64,000 bases of DNA from Alphaproteobacteria bacterium. Lineage in GTDB: Bacteria; Pseudomonadota; Alphaproteobacteria; Caulobacterales; Parvularculaceae. The stretch is taken from the NCBI GenBank assembly GCA_016125425.1, contig WGLT01000002.1:1-64000 (forward strand). Direction: 5' to 3'. Positions 63,543 through 64,000 of the stretch are shown here, in pieces. Position 1 is the first letter of the stretch. The number at the start of each line of letters is the position of its first letter. Below the pieces are notes generated by a model that saw only the letters and a list, made by a program, of their open reading frames with translations, ran no database searches and was not told the DNA's origin. The position numbers and the translations under genes were made by a program.

Positions 63543-63851
63543 TCACGAACGCGCGCTCGCGGAGAAGCGGCCTTCCTTGTTGAGCCGATCGCGCAGCTCC
63601 TTGCCGGCCTTGAAAAAGGGCGAATATTTTTCGGCGATCCTGACGGGCTCGCCCGAGCGCGGATTGCGCCCGACGCGGGCCGGACGGTGCTTGACGGAGA
63701 AAGCGCCGAAGCCGCGCAATTCGACGCGTTCGCCCCGCGCGAGCGAGCCGGCGATCTCATCAAAAACAATCGAAACCAGCCGCTCAATATCGCGATGGAA
63801 CAGGTTGGGATTCTCGTCGGCGAGCTTTTGCACGAGTTCGGATTTGATCAT
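63543..63851 (-). CDS. ihfB: integration host factor beta subunit
   Basis: A 102-residue HU/IHF-family DNA-bending protein. The start [18 protein letters not shown] and the beta-arm [17 protein letters not shown] (intercalating proline P64) mark IhfB. The C-terminal [14 protein letters not shown] (usually FKPGKELRERLN) is standard. It acts with IhfA in recombination and transcription control. Upstream (63852-64000) I see no complete gene; a few codons ending in TGA near 63981 could be the tail of a neighbour beyond the window. Confidence 0.92.
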   Translation of the reverse strand: MIKSELVQKLADENPNLFHRDIERLVSIVFDEIAGSLARGERVELRGFGAFSVKHRPARVGRNPRSGEPVRIAEKYSPFFKAGKELRDRLNKEGRFSASARS

Positions 63852-64000
63852 CGGCTTCCCCGAGTCCCCGAGGGGCGGCCCCGGCGGCGGCGCAGCTATC
63901 GCGCCCGACGCCTGACAAATACCCCCGCTTTTTCAGTAGGTTAACACTCGCAGAGCAATCGTGCGGCGTCAAGGCGCTTCTCACGCGGCGGCGCTGAGGA

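Noticed and set aside
63784..63984. A 66-codon minus-strand frame overlapping the ihfB start
   Set aside because: Out of frame with ihfB and without family features.

Overview
This is a contiguous stretch of GC-rich, densely packed chromosome from an alphaproteobacterium. The support is gene content and order: MmcB, class I (archaeal-type) lysyl-tRNA synthetase, a DUF2849/CysI/DUF934/CysH sulfur operon, a tsaE-amgK-murU-addB-addA-trxA chain, an ihfB/lapA/trpFBA/accD/folC block, and a roughly 970-residue TonB receptor of the kind common in Caulobacterales, Parvularculales and sphingomonads. I cannot place it more precisely. I found no rRNA, tRNA, CRISPR array, prophage or insertion sequence.

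Layout. 1-6.5 kb: a Crp/Fnr regulator cut by the window edge, a lone pilus-assembly N-terminal domain protein, a pabB-pabA-pabC operon coupled to a degenerate 4-coumarate-CoA-ligase-like gene, and an AI-2E-family permease. 6.5-7.5 kb: oxyR and a 31-codon membrane micro-ORF. 7.7-15.8 kb: an accessory-looking island with a TPR-sulfotransferase, a methyltransferase, a TonB receptor and a TPR/2OG-Fe(II) oxygenase. 15.9-24.4 kb: a secreted protein, a hydrolase, the assimilatory sulfur operon cysG-DUF2849-GST-cysI-DUF934-cysH, a GcvA-like regulator and an Fe-S scaffold protein. 24.6-34.7 kb: housekeeping and small hypothetical genes (mdh, pirin, DUF389, cysS, MATE, DUF5694, pyrD, DUF952, TerB-like, lysK). 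35.4-41.4 kb: prkA-yeaH-DUF2891-spoVR. 41.4-43.6 kb: mmcB and a ferredoxin/ferredoxin-reductase pair. 43.6-52.8 kb: tsaE, MurNAc recycling (amgK, murU), addB, addA, trxA. 52.8-63.9 kb: folC, accD, trpA, trpB, trpF, lapA and ihfB, with several unrelated genes inserted, including a frameshifted COG4705 membrane-protein pseudogene and a second 2OG-hydroxylase/sulfotransferase pair.

How the genes fit together. Sulfur: siroheme synthase, sulfite reductase and APS/PAPS reductase form one coupled operon, with a glutathione S-transferase embedded in it. Chorismate use: pabABC feeds folate, folC finishes it, and trpFBA makes tryptophan. Two loci about 50 kb apart each pair a sulfotransferase-type P-loop protein with a 2OG-Fe(II) oxygenase. 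One of them also carries a TonB receptor, so a dedicated modification or uptake pathway is possible but unproven. The best leads for new biology are that island, the secreted DUF2891 protein inside the PrkA/SpoVR operon, and the pabC-coupled ligase that has lost two catalytic motifs.

Limits. Everything was read by eye from the sequence and from remembered family signatures. No alignments or database searches were run, so family names are recognition calls and residue numbers are approximate where marked so.
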